A program made the position numbers and the translations under genes. A DNA stretch of 64,000 nt from Amphirosellinia nigrospora (Eukaryota > Ascomycota > Sordariomycetes > Xylariales > Xylariaceae). Below, piece by piece: positions 35,801 through 47,518 of the stretch (within the stretch, counting starts at the first letter, position 1; every line of letters begins with the position of its first letter). The notes beneath the pieces were generated by a model. It searched no databases and was not told the DNA's origin. It saw nothing but the letters and a program-made list of their open reading frames with translations. The stretch is taken from NCBI GenBank assembly GCA_004123355.1, contig SCHM01000003.1:2294001-2358000 (forward strand), read 5' to 3'.

Positions 35801-37548
35801 TTGTCAGTCACGAGCTCATTCGTGTTGCGGTCCTATGGCACGAACAGTGGTACGAAGGCATCGAGGAGGCGTCTCGACTTTGGTTTAGCGATCACAATCC
35901 CGAGGGCATGTTCGCTACCTTGAATCCACTCCATGAACAACTCGAAAGGGGTCCCGAGACGCTACGCGAAATCAGTTTCGCGCAGACGTTCGGCCGAGAT
36001 CTCACGGAGGCGCGGGAGTGGTGCCGCCAGTATGAACAGACTCATGATGCAACCGATATGAACGCTGCCTGGGATCTGTACTATCAAGTGTTTCGACGTA
36101 TAGGTCGACAGCTTCCGCAGATGACTTCTCTCGAACTCACGTATTGCTCGCCCAAGCTTCTTAGTGCTAGGGACCTAGACTTGGCGGTGCCTGGTACGTA
36201 TCGTAGTGGAGCTCCAATTGTGCAGATTATCTCCTTTGAGACGACGTTAAGCGTCATAAACTCAAAGCAGCGTCCTCGAAAACTCAACATGACAGGCAGC
36301 GACGGCAAACCTTACGCGTTCTTGTTGAAGGGGCATGAAGACAGCCGCCAAGACGAACGTGTGATGCAACTTTTTGGATTGTGTAACACTCTGCTCGCAA
36401 ATGATTCAGAATGTTATAAGAGACACCTTGGGATCCAGCGATATCCGGCAATCCCACTGAGTCAGAATTCCGGTCTATTCGGATGGTGCCGAATAGCGAT
36501 ACCCTTCATGTTCTTATCCGGGAGTATCGTGAAAGTCGGAAGATTTTGCTCAACATTGAACATCGCATCATGTTGCAGATGGCACCAGACTATGACAACC
36601 TCACCCTCATGCAGAAGGTTGAGGTCTTTGGCTATGCATTGGACAACACAACTGGCCAGGACCTGTACCGCGTCCTCTGGCTGAAGAGTAAGAGCTCCGA
36701 AGCATGGCTAGAGCGACGTACCAATTATACACGCAGCCTTGGCGTTATGAGCATGGTTGGCTACATTCTCGGCCTAGGTGACCGTCATCCAAGTAACCTC
36801 ATGCTCGACCGAATCACAGGCAAGATAATCCATATTGACTTTGGTGATTGCTTCGAAGTGGCGATGAAACGCGATAAGTATCCTGAGCGGGTTCCTTTCC
36901 GCCTCACGCGCATGCTTACGTATGCCATGGAAGTGAGCAATATCGAAGGAAGTTTCCGTATCACTTGCGAACATGTTATGCGGGTACTTCGCGAGAATAA
37001 AGAGAGTGTGATGGCTGTGCTAGAGGCTGTAAGTTCAAACTTCTAATGTCCTACCGAGTGTTCAGTATATCCTACTAACTCACTATTCTTGCGTACAGTT
37101 CATCCATGATCCCCTCCTAACCTGGCGTTTGACTAACCGCGCCTCTGTCTGCGGCCCCAACTTCCATTCCGAGCGTGAGATCGCTCTTGGAGCCGGCACG
37201 CAACGCATTCGTCGACCTAGCATCTTGGAATCAGAACATCCACCTTCAGAAATGCTTGCTGCACAGCTACGGGCTGAGTCTATACACCAAAATGGCCCCC
37301 ACCTGTACGGTCGTGCACGCACTAACTCGAGCCTGATAAATGGGGCGGCGCCAGATGGTGAGGCAGCTGAAATCCAGAACGCTCGTGCCCTCGAAGTCCT
37401 CGACCGGGTGAACCAAAAGTTGACAGGCCGAGACTTCAAGCCCAATGAGGAGTTGGAAATTGTCCAACAGGTCAATAAACTCATATTAGAGGCTACGAAG
37501 TTGGAGAATCTTTGCCAACATTACATTGGTTGGTGCTCTTTCTGGTAG
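29851..37548 (+). CDS. TOR: TOR kinase (target of rapamycin, PI3K-related kinase)
   Basis: Catalytic subunit of TORC1/TORC2. The ATG at 29851 is followed by one missing G, then [17 protein letters not shown]. Introns: 29915-30034, 30103-30177, 32396-32545 and 37029-37098. HEAT repeats cover 30178 to about 33800 ([27 protein letters not shown] near the start). The FAT domain follows to about 35400. The FRB domain is at 35811-36110 ([20 protein letters not shown], then [14 protein letters not shown]). The kinase lobe runs from about 36220 to 37028 with GDRHPSN catalytic and HIDFGDCFE metal-binding loops. The C-terminal FATC ends [11 protein letters not shown]. Frame changes occur near 29855, 30640, 30825, 31015, 31105, 32147, 33233, 34355, 35125, 35375 and 36485; several are in homopolymers and none loses residues, so they are most likely sequence indels in an essential gene. 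Confidence 0.93.
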
Positions 37549-38684
37549 TTTCTATTACCACAACGAACCTCCGCAACACAAATCGCGGCGTAGATAAATG
37601 GGGTTGAGAAAACTTTTTTAAGGTTATAAGTAGGGTGTCGGGCAGACTTCGGAAGGGTTATGAAGACATGTTTACAGCCGGAAAGGTTTTCGTTGATTTT
37701 CGGATCTCGACCTGGCAGATGGCGTTTGTTTGGTGCTTAGGATGGATAATGCGGACTTCGGTATCAACCTGGTTCTTAGATGGGGGTCACTGGATTTGCT
37801 TCTTTCTATTGCTTTCCCATTACACATCGTCTGGCGAACGGATGATTTCAGACGAGGATGGCCAACCTGATTAGCGAAGACTTAAGCACAGGTTACAAGC
37901 AAGCATGTCTTGTTCGCGGTATATGTGGCACTACTTAATGCGTTAGATTAGGTGCGATGAATTCAAGATCTACGTTTATTTAAAGCCTCCCGAATCTTGC
38001 ATACAAATGTGAAATTTTTAGAATAGAAGCATCTGAGATTAAAGTGTACCGCGTTTGCCCGACTCGGCGATGCGTTTATGAAACCCTTCAGGCAATCGGA
38101 CAGGTTGACGATTTACAAATTAGGATGCTACTGGGGTGAGTATTTCATTGCCCGCGACAAACAAGATGGGTTATAGGAAAACGAGATCCGATCTGATATT
38201 GCCATGGTAGACGTAACTTGGATATATACATATAATCCCGTTGTCTGTGGCTATATGGCTTCGTGATTTCGTGGCTCCATGATACCAAGGAGTAATTGTA
38301 CATAAGTCTCCATATTTAGCGGCAATTCAAAACAATAGAATTCTTATTAAATTCAACTCAGTGCTAGAAGATAGCTATGTGCACAACCAGATGGTGTTTT
38401 TGATGCCTAAGACCGGCAGCCCATTGTACACCGATAGATTCGTCAGCCCCTAATGAGCATAGCCCCTGTGTGCTGCCATATTATTGCTTCGGCGCTTTTG
38501 TGGATAGAGTTCAAATAATGATTTAGTTAATAAGGTGGAATAGCACCAAATAAACAGGCCGAAGACATGTTTTATAGCCTAACGAGTGACGCTATCGTGA
38601 TACATATCACCCTCACCTGGCGATAGGAAGTGTATCGTGGGTTGAACTGTTGTTCACCACATTTCCCTTATGTTAGTTGCGTAA
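37549..38684. other. Convergent 3' intergenic region
   Basis: 1.1 kb between the TOR stop and the reticulon stop. A 79-codon plus-strand frame at 37635-37874 shows no motif. Nothing else seen. Confidence 0.4.
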
Positions 38685-40298
38685 TCAAGGTATCTTGTTG
38701 AGAACTGATTGGTTTCCAGTGATAGTTTGTAAGTTGGACGGCATATTCGTCGCAGGTTGTTTTGGTTTGGATGAAAACACCCCGGCAAATCTTGACGTTT
38801 CGGGTGTTGGGTTCGAAGTGGTTTGTTGGGTTTTTGGCGTGATGTTTTCGGTGACCTGCTTTGCGGAAGTTGCCAAGTTTGAGGCGGTCTCTTGAGTCTT
38901 TGCCTGAGAGGTCCCAGCGACCGATTGCGTATCCGATGCCAGCTTCGAAGTGGTTTGCTGAGTTTTCGACGCAAGGTTTCCGGCGGCTTGTTGCCCGGTA
39001 GACGACATATCCGAAACAGCCTGTTGGGTCTTTGACGTAAGGTCCCCGGCTGTTTGTTGCACATCCGACAACTTATTGGAAGCAGCACTATAAAAGATAG
39101 ACGTCAGAACTCGCTGGTTACAATAATAGTCTAAACGACTATTTTCGGTTCTAGCATGTAGAAACGTATATAGAAGCGTGGGTGAGTATTAACTATGCCT
39201 TGGCTATGCCATGGCGGGAAGCACAATAATATAGGAATGCGTACTTTTGAGTTTTAGACGTCATATCCCCAGCAGCCTGTTGTGTCTTGTTCGATAGATC
39301 CACTGCTTTGTCTCTACCATCCCGAACAGCGGACCCGGCACTTTCAGCTGCCGTTTGGGCAAGCTCCTGAGCGTGGAGTTTCGCATCCTTAGCGATTTCG
39401 CGGCTGCTAACTGAGAAAAGTAGAGGAATAACGTAGGCTGAACTTAGACCCAAGACCTCAAGATTAAATGGAGAAAGAATCTTGATCAGCCAGAATAAAG
39501 TTGTGACACTGACAAAGGCCTGTTCTTTCGTTAGACTATCTCAGTGGCTGATAGGTTGGTCCGAAACTCACACCGAAAGTCTTTCTCAAGTCCTCGCCAT
39601 ATATGATCTTCTGGGCTTCGAGTACGAGATATTGTACAAGATCGTGGATATCTTTGAGTGTAGCGTTCAGAGTAGACTCCGGAACTTCCTTGTAATCTGG
39701 CCTCATCCGAGTAATGAAGTCGTTTTTGGTCGAGCGGCTGATGAGAGAGGTGAAAGAGACCACTACGAAACCATAGTAAGTATCTGATCTCTCATGACAT
39801 ATGGATATCATTACGTACCTCCAAGGGAAGTTGCTCCCATCTTCAAGAGCAGTTGGGTACAATGTAAGTAGTGCACCCCATAGAGGAGCCCTAGAAGCGC
39901 AAAGTAGGATGCGAGGCTGCGAACCGGATCCTCCCACTTCGGCGTGTGTTAGCGACGAAGATTTGTAGTCGGTATAGGATCGTGGAACTCACAGAAATAT
40001 ACTTGTAAAGGCTGTCGGAATTTGCTAATAATGGGTCAATTCTAATATCTTGAAGTTCTTGGTATAGATACCATACCATGACTTTTTTGAGGGACCCTTT
40101 TCTGCTGGTTCTGCGTCCTGCCCTGAGTGTAACCTCTTGTGTAGCGAGTCCTCGATAGCCGTAGCAACTAAACAAGCAAGATGTGAGCCGAGGCAATATA
40201 AGCTTGACGAACTTGAGCATTGATTTACCTTCATCTTGTTGTGTTTGGGATGGACCGTCAGGCCGAATGGACATGACAACGTAAGTCGGATCACTCAT
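38685..40298 (-). CDS. Reticulon-domain ER-shaping protein with 11-residue-repeat tail
   Basis: Integral ER membrane protein predicted to curve tubules. Six exons: 40298-40229, 40167-39993, 39936-39820, 39762-39575, about 39519-39245 and 39087-38685. The start is MSDPTYVVMSIRPDGPSQ. The reticulon homology domain begins LYKYISWEDPVRSLASYFAL, where the splice at 39993/39936 recreates the W-x2-P-x2-S motif. The first hairpin is LLYGVHYLHCTQLLLKMGATS; the linker has LKDIHDLVQYLVLEAQKIIYG; the second hairpin is LFWLIKILSPFNLEVLGLSS. The tail after REIAKDAKLHAQELAQTAAE is a run of 11-residue units related to KTQQxAxxLxS. A shift lies in the T6 run at 40083-40088, and the phase of intron 4 is off by one, both probably indels. 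Confidence 0.85.
38751..39330 (-). repeat. Protein-level 11-residue tandem repeats (LEA-like)
   Basis: About ten consecutive 11-residue units starting K/D/T-x-Q-Q, for example KTQQAAGDMTS, DVQQTAGDLTS, KTQQAVSDMSS and TGQQAAGNLAS. The register is held across the 39244-39088 intron (unit KTQNAASNKLS). The period of 11 with small/Ala residues is that of LEA group 3-like and apolipoprotein-type amphipathic helices. Confidence 0.75.
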
Positions 40299-41339
40299 GT
40301 TTGCGATTTGAGTTGGGAATATGTCTGTTCAGAAGTAAGATATTGCTTGCTTTGCTTGATAATTAGTAACTGATGATTGACAAATGCAATGTTATGACAA
40401 GAAGCCAGAGTGTCATGGTAGATATTAAGTAGGTATCCAAAGAAAAATTGATTGTTTAATGTTAGTCGACGTATTACTACTATGTCTAATCTATGAGACA
40501 ATTAGCGTGAATGAATGACATCAATTTTGTCACTTGGATCTCGTCATATTGGAGTATAAGCTTCGTGGTACTGCGATCTCATTCCCCACCTTTGTGCCAA
40601 TGCCCCGGCCCGAAAGACGATGCGTGTCTCATTCGTCCTGTACACCAGGATTAGGGCGGCAAAGCTTCGTCACAAATACTTATAAGTAAATGGAATTGAC
40701 TATTACCACAAGTTCGGTGATGCGCTGCTTAATTACGAAGTCAGAACTGGTGCACCTCTTTAGTATAAGAGAATGCGAAATGCAATGCAGATAATTTGGG
40801 GAGGAGGAAGCCATGCATGTGTAATGTAAATTCACCGTAAAACACGCATTATATACGTCACTTTTACGTCTGACGAATCAGCTATTTACAGTATGTGTGT
40901 TAGTCTGGAACTTAATCTCTGACTTTTGGTCGTTGAAGACGACATGGTTAGTGAGTGATGACGTACTTGAGAGCTACCAAGGCACATTGTGAAACCCACC
41001 CTAGTGTTGAGCAGTTGAAGCATCATCATTCCATTCATCGTGATCCGCCACTGGCGCACGTATCTAGTTGCCCGCTAGAAATACTCTAGACGCGGGCCGT
41101 GCCGTTGTGAAAAGTAGTCTAACTTTGGGTTATCTTGTTTATCTATTTGATAAAAGAGAAGTTTAGAATAGAAAACTGATTTGCTATCATTTGAAAAAAA
41201 AGTGAAGAAACTAAAGCTTTTTTGCCCAAAACCAGAAGGGTAGTCCTGGCGAGGCGTACTGTATCAATGCTAGCTAATCTCCGTTGATATTATATTTGTT
41301 GGGATTACGGGCACCCTTTAGGGACGCTGTCTGTGGTCC
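40299..41339. other. Intergenic, probable reticulon promoter
   Basis: 1.04 kb upstream of the reticulon start, ending at the stop of the monooxygenase gene. No gene recognised. Confidence 0.4.
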
Positions 41340-42943
41340 TCAAGCTTCTGTAGCTTGTTGCTTGAGAATGTCAAAAATGCCAGGGTATTTGCAATTCTCA
41401 TCGAGTGTTGCATATCTATCAGCCGCGCTGGAAATCTTGGATGCGGAGCGCGTGTTATGGAGAATTTTCGTAGTACGCGGCTTCCTAATACTTTCAATCT
41501 TCTTAAGTATATCGGGTACACTATCTAGCGTGACACCGGGTTGTGTAAGAAGACGAAGAGCATCAGCGTCTTCGATGGCCATGTTAGCCCCTATTCAAAT
41601 TCGAATTAGCATCGCTTTGAATATCACAGCAGGGCAAGTCCCCATCTTTATTTCTTTAATTCAAAATAAAATCTCACCTTGGCCTTGTAGAGGCGTCATC
41701 GCATGAGCTGCATCGCCGATGAGGATCGCGCGTCCAGAGGTCCAGGTCGGTAAGGGCTCAAGATCCTGGAGCTCCCACAGCTTGACTTCAGTGGCAACCC
41801 TAACTCCCATCAGCAAACACAATTTGAAGACGTATACATGTTCAAATACTCACCGCAGCAACGTCTTGACTTCATCATCAAAATCATCGTAAAGGTTCCG
41901 AATTTCATCGCGATCAGCATCTGCGTTCCATGATTGAGTCGTGCTCTCCCTCTCCTTTTGAGTCTGGAACACCCATGACATGTTCATCCAAGCTCCGTTG
42001 CGAAGCGGATACACTATCATCATTCGCGAGGTGCCATCTAATGCTTCGATGATATGCACTACAACACTCGAAGTCAGTTATTGCTGCTTATAGCGAGAAT
42101 TGTGATGGCGTCAGAAGCTTCGAGACATCATCACGTCCCAAAAAGGAAAAATCATGCTTTGAAAGCTTTTAAAGTAGCAAGAAAATAGCTGCGAGAGTTA
42201 CGCACTATTGCCCTGTGTTTGTTTGCGCTGGTCCTCCCAAAACTTCGGCAGCTTTCCAAGGGCCTTCTCGGCTTGTTCCGCAGATACGGCGACGCGGCAG
42301 CACGTCATCCCTGACTTTCGAGCCTTCATGGGCTCGTCAAGTATCTTGTTCCTCAGTTGAGAATGGATGCCATCAGCAACTATAGCATTGTGTTAGTTCT
42401 CCCCTGACTAGTGGTTACAGGGGAAATGCCTAGATTCCTTCTTACCTATGACAATATCTGCTTCAACCACAGAACCATCCTCTAACGTGATTCTTCCAGC
42501 TTTGGCATCTAGGTCGACAGCGCCGTTGTTCCATTTCATAGTTGCAGGTGCCGCGGTCGTATCAAGACCCAATTCTTCAGGGGAGCTGTAGCCAACCTCA
42601 GAAGCTCTGTGCGAAAGTCGACGCGCATGTGGCTCACAAGCGGGAAGCCATATCTTTCTTTCATGTTAAACTGTGTGCTATGAAGATAACCTCCATGTTT
42701 ATCGACGGTTTTCCAGCCACTCAGCTCAACGGATCCTGCTCGTTTATAGTCAAAACCCATGACATCAAGGATGTGAGTCGAGTTGGGGAAGCTCGCAATG
42801 CCTTGACCTCCTGTAGAGACGGAAGGCTCCCCGCGTTCGTACACTGTGACTTCGTGCTTCTCTCGTAGGATACGGGCAGCGGCCAATCCAGAAAGTCCAG
42901 AGCCCACGATGGCTACTCGGAGGCGAGTATTATTGGTGGCCAT
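41340..42943 (-). CDS. FAD-dependent monooxygenase (class A flavoprotein hydroxylase)
   Basis: NAD(P)H- and O2-dependent aromatic hydroxylase-like enzyme, salicylate-hydroxylase superfamily; substrate unknown. ATG at 42941-42943. The FAD-binding fold is RVAIVGSGLSGLAAARIL (GxGxxG) followed by VTVYERGE. The splice at 42446/42379 joins EADIVI to VADGIHSQ, giving the DG motif. The GD motif is ILIGDAAHAMTPLQGQGANMAIEDADA near the C-terminus at about 41560-41740. Introns are near 42380-42445, 42062-42205, 41795-41853 and 41584-41678, all with GT-AG ends. A frame change near 42575 (SPEELGLDTTAAPATMKW continues in the next frame) is read as an indel. No signal peptide; about 430 residues. Confidence 0.85.
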
Positions 42944-44145
42944 TTTGTTCTGTGTGTGACGAAAAAGGGGCGAGATGACTAGAAGGGAGAGGAGCTGATA
43001 AGGTTCAGTATTCGATCTGGTTGTGAGGATTTCATGTTTCTTCTCATGAGAGAGAAGATGCCTAGTTTTTATACCGCAATCTAAGAGCTCTGTATATTGT
43101 AATATGGGCGGCAACAACATCGCTCTTAGCACATTACGACGTTATCGTTCGATCTCTGATTCCACCAGGCGGCAGAACCGAGTTATCAACCGGAGTTATT
43201 CGGAGCATCACACAAAAAGATGTGGTCGCGATCTCGGATTTTGGCAATTGGCTACTACCTAATCGCATATTAATCTGCCCCGAAGCATGGCGCGGATTTC
43301 CGAGCGGAGATGATTCTAGGCTCCGTGACTTAGCTCGGTGATAGTTCGTACCCCAGGAACGATAACGCGCCAACCACGAATCACATGCTCTTGGCACCAA
43401 TGTCGATACATTACTTTCAAAAACAACCAATTGCTTACATCATCTTAGATTGTTGCTCGGCTCATTCCGTTCTATGAGTAATCCTTGTCCATAGTTGTGT
43501 CTCGATTGGTCTATAAAGTGGTCAGATACCTGCTTGTCATTCAACGGCATAATCTGGCTGTCTAGGTAATTTTGCCTTTTGTTGTTGGCGGGTATATTGA
43601 CTCATGGGTCTGTAAGAATTCTAACTACTATGATGGGATACTTAGGCTCTACGCATCCAAGCGCACAGCATAGCCCGTCTAGACTGGCGAATTAACTTAA
43701 GCAGTGACCAGATATTTTCTGTAACTTAATATACATGGGATCTCTACTTTTGCTGTTTATATATTGAAGTAGGGCGAGTGATTTGTATTGGCAGATTAGG
43801 CCCTGGAAAGAAAAGGGGTAAAATAGCTAGGGGTGAAAATACGTAAAAACACCAGAATACCCTGCGGGATCGTACCTTAGCACTTAGCAAGCAACATACC
43901 ACGGAGATTTTAATTTTCTTGATTTTTATTAATATATTGCATTCCTTTCGATCGACCGATTCCCCTTATTTCTACGTAACTGCGACTTGAATTGGATGAG
44001 TAACTCCCAGATTACCTCCTTTCCCTGGGACCCAGTCACCCTGGGCTAATTTAATATGGTGATGTAACTCTACGAAATGTATTTCGAGGTCTCGAGTTGT
44101 TCGATGAGAATTCTCCGAAGTATATTAACACCAAATTTCTATGCA
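42944..44145. other. Intergenic region, no gene seen
   Basis: 1.2 kb between two minus-strand genes. An open minus-strand frame at 43134-43430 has no recognisable motif. The part nearest 42944 likely holds the monooxygenase promoter. Confidence 0.4.
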
Positions 44146-45507
44146 TTACAAAGCTGATTTGACACCAACGGAACCCAATAACTCCTCGCGGGCCTTCCCT
44201 CCCCTCATGCCAACCGCGACTGCAGTCCGGTTTCCTTGGTCGATGGTCCATTTAATTGGCCCATCCGGCAATTCCCCGACACCTAATAAGTCTTTCAAGC
44301 CGTCAATAGGAGGCACCATTCCGCTCTCGGCTTTTGATTGCCCGCCATACCGCTCTGGTATACATTCGATATCGATACTTTCCAAAAGGGTAGTTAAAAC
44401 GTCTGGCGCGGACACTATGACCATCTTCTTTGCTGTATTGGGCTCAATAAAGGCCTTTCCAAAAGCCCATACCCTAGAAAAATACGGCGGTGCATTGACA
44501 AGGTAGATCCTGTCTACAACCTCGGGGTAACATGTCGCTAATAGCCCAGTAATACTCTGTAAATAGCCCCGGAGATTCCATGCCTGCTTGATACTTACGC
44601 AACTTATGTCGGCGAGGTATACCGCCCTGGAAACTGGCCGGTTCGGATTAGGTCGGTCCTGCATCGCAGAGCAGAGGGCAGTACGAAACGTGTCAAGTAG
44701 TCGATGGATGTGATAGCGCGACACGTAACTTGGGACGGAGTGTAATTATGAAATTTTGCAAAGTTTGGCCCTTCCACTACGAAAAATTAGTGTTGGTGGC
44801 CATTATATTGTGTGTAGTCTGTAAAAGCTCAGACGAGCCGGAGGGTCTCCGAGCCTGATTCTAAGCTTGGAAGATGATTTATGCTCGTAGGTATTACTAG
44901 AACACACGGAATAACCTCTAAGACTGCTTACGATTGGCCACGTCAAGAGTGCATATAGGGAGTCCTCCTTTAGTCCGATGGCCTGACCAATGAGGATACT
45001 AGTAATCGGCAGTGTCAGTTAGTCATGGTATAAGGTAACAAAGTGTTAAGACGAGCGCAATTAATTGACAAGGAATAGTAGTCACACACAATACCACGCA
45101 AGTGCTCGAAGTCATCGATATCGATAGTGTTGTATGCTTTGGCCGTATTCACGGCGCTTCGAATTGCCTGGGCTTCTTTGAATTGTCGCAGTGCCCCCGG
45201 TACATCGAACGCGCGAGCGCAAAGGAACCTCCTGCGGGAAGGTCAGTGCCAAGTTATGGTATAATGGTAATGTAATGTTCCCGTACAATAGTGTGGTTTC
45301 ATCGCTTAAGCCATCTAGAGTATCCTCGGCTGCCAAGCTAGCGGGTCGGTGAAGAAGCCCGTAATCGCGACATTGCTGGACAAACGACTGAAAGTGTTTT
45401 TGCTCACCAGCCGTGAGTCCGGAGGCAGAACTATTAAGCTCTCCGTTATTCATCCCGTTTGCTCTTGCCTCTCCGATAGTGGACTTATCAAGCTGACCGT
45501 TCTCCAT
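44146..45507 (-). CDS. Sec14-like CRAL-TRIO lipid-transfer protein
   Basis: Predicted phosphatidylinositol/phosphatidylcholine transfer protein. It starts MENGQLDKSTIGEARANG. The CRAL-TRIO N-terminal helices are LTAGEQKHFQSFVQQCRDYG and, across the intron 45232-45286, TTLLRFLCARAFDVPGALRQF. The middle exon has YPHWSGHRTKGGLPICTLDVAN at about 44940-45000. The lipid-binding lobe follows: VYLADISCVSIKQAWNLRGY, LLATCYPEVVDRIYLVNAPPYF, then WAFGKAFIEPNTAKKMVIVS and IDIECIPERYGGQ, with stop at 44146. This is the usual order and about the usual length (350-400 residues). Three to four introns; exact boundaries in the middle (44730-45095) are less sure. Confidence 0.82.
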
Positions 45508-46172
45508 TTGCCCCTGTCTTGGTGCTTCGGTATTTGCTTGAGGTTGAACCTTTCCGAGTGGATAGTATCATGAATATATAGTGATTAATCGGCAAGAGTT
45601 GCTTCCTGACAGAGAGGCTGGTATATCGTCCGTACCATAGGCTTTGATACCACAGGACCTGGAGAGGAGCTCAACGGGAATTCTCTCGCGAACAATGGTG
45701 AGACTCAGGAGCTGATAGATCTACAGGCTGTGCTTACATGCATTTTATTAGGCTTGGCGTTTTCGGCGCCGCCTTTTCGGGTCAGTTTGTCATGTCTTCA
45801 GCCTCACTTTGACCATACTAGTAGCACCTACAGAGACACGGATGCGAGGTGGAAAGTGTCCTAGGCATCTCATACTTCCAATGGTAGTCCATCTCTCGGG
45901 CGATTAGGATACCTATCCGCTAAAGCAATACGAATCTTGAGTCATAGCTTGGTCCGTGAATCGCGGATATTCCCGAAAGCGCAAGTGGGTGGACATATCA
46001 AATTCAGAAAAAAAAAACATAATTGAAGGGCATTTCCCAATTGTGACAAGCACATATTCACTATCTGTTCATGAACGTTACATCACCGAGAATATAGTTG
46101 CTTCGGATGCATGCCGCCCGGAACCTATACCGTAAGTGGAAATCTGCGCTGGCCGATCTATCCCCTATTGGT
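45508..46172. other. Intergenic region
   Basis: 665 bases between the Sec14-like start and the archaemetzincin stop; an A run lies at about 46009-46018. No gene seen. Confidence 0.4.
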
Positions 46173-47518
46173 CTATACCGAGAGTTGTTGGAGTCGCGCC
46201 CGTATCCAAGCATTGAAAGCAGCGAACAAGTCAACATGCTTCCAAGTCTCACAGAACTCAGCGATAGCGCTATATCTCTGCTTTATGTACTGCTCTTTGC
46301 CTGTTTGATCTTGCTCTTGAAGTTCGCAAGCGATGGCGTGAGCTACCTTTTCTAAGCACACAGGGCAGAGGTATGGTGGCTGCCGCACATCTTCTGCAAT
46401 GCCTGAAGTGCCTTGCATGATGCAAGCGTAATAAATGCAATGACCTATGCCAAAACAGTGCCCGACTTCATGAACTAACGTGCGGGCAATACGTGAGAAC
46501 CATAAACTACTCTGCCCTTCGATAGTTGACGATGAGGAAATGTTTCGGGTCGCTTCAACGGCCCGTTGTAGTGGAGAGTCTAGAGTCTCGTGGGCCGATT
46601 GATGATGTTCTCTGGCTCGAGCCTTCTACGGCGCACAGACTGTCGGCAAATTTCTTGCAGTGTGAAGCTGGCCACATATGATTACGTCAACGCTCTCGTC
46701 CACATCGAGAGCTGGATGATACCGAGCCGAGGACACGATGCAAACGCGACTCCCACCGTATGCTCGTCCGCAACAGAAATCTTCGTCATCCTCGTACATG
46801 TCGAAATCCATGCAGGGCTATTGCGTACGCATCTTCGGGTAGCATTTCAATAGCCGCATCAAGCATATCGTTCAAATTCAATTGCCTCTTAACTTCTTGT
46901 CGGGGCATTCCGGGCGGCGGATGCTGTGCACAAGTCATTGCGCGCAGTCCAACAAAGTCATAGTGTTTCTTGTCCTGGTGCGCCCCGAAGTCCCCGTCCA
47001 AGGAACGAAGCGCAACTGTTCTGGCAGGAACTTGACGGGAAGGCCATGGTAGAATGCACTGAGGTACTGTAGAGATGCAGTGGCCGATGGTGGATCGGGG
47101 TGGTCAAGCTTACTTTGGGAGCCTATCACGGGCTGCCCAGTCATTCATGAAGCTCACGTCTTGCGTGACGATGGGGGGTGCCGCAATATAAAGATTCTAC
47201 GCTTGGCTTGATTTATTCCGTTCGATCTCAACGAACCAGGATCGAGAATGACTGAGGTGGGCAATCGGGATCCCAATTCAGCTCGTCCTTCGGCAACAGA
47301 AGGGGGCCAGGAACGAGGGAGAGAGTTGTTCGGCGCCTCCTGGCTCAGCTTCGCCACCGTCCTCACAGGTCTCCCTCTCCCTGAGAGAGGATTACGGCCG
47401 CTTTTTGTTGCTGCAGCAAGCCTTTTCGCAGCGTTGGGGCGCTCAAATCCAGCCTCGACGGCCCATGGTGAGCACTCTGACAGCAACTCTCATGTTGACA
47501 AGCCTTTGTGTCGGCCAT
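46173..47518 (-). CDS. Archaemetzincin-type zinc metallopeptidase (family M54)
   Basis: Predicted intracellular zinc protease. The ATG at 47516-47518 gives MADTKACQHES, and a shift leads into LSECSPWAVEAGFERPNAAKR, a fungal N-terminal pattern. The core has LQYLSAFYHGLPVKFLPEQLRFVPW, HYDFVGLRAMTCAQHPPPGMP, LNLNDMLDAAIEMLPEDAYAI, FDMYEDDEDFCCGRAYGGSR and VSSARYHPALD. The active site is ARTLVHEVGHCFGIGHC at about 46437-46485 (HExxHxxGx3C), then IYYACIM and, 16 residues on, a CxxC (CPVC), nearly the archaemetzincin signature, which has 17. The end is KHVDLFAAFNAWIRARLQQL. Frame changes near 47485, 47150, 47005, 46810, 46675 and 46525 are treated as indels. No intron is required. Confidence 0.85.

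Noticed and set aside
29851-37548. TOR as a true pseudogene
   Set aside because: All domains are present in order, catalytic and FRB residues are intact, introns keep splice signals, and only single-base shifts occur, similar to those in every neighbour. An essential gene with this pattern points to sequence error.
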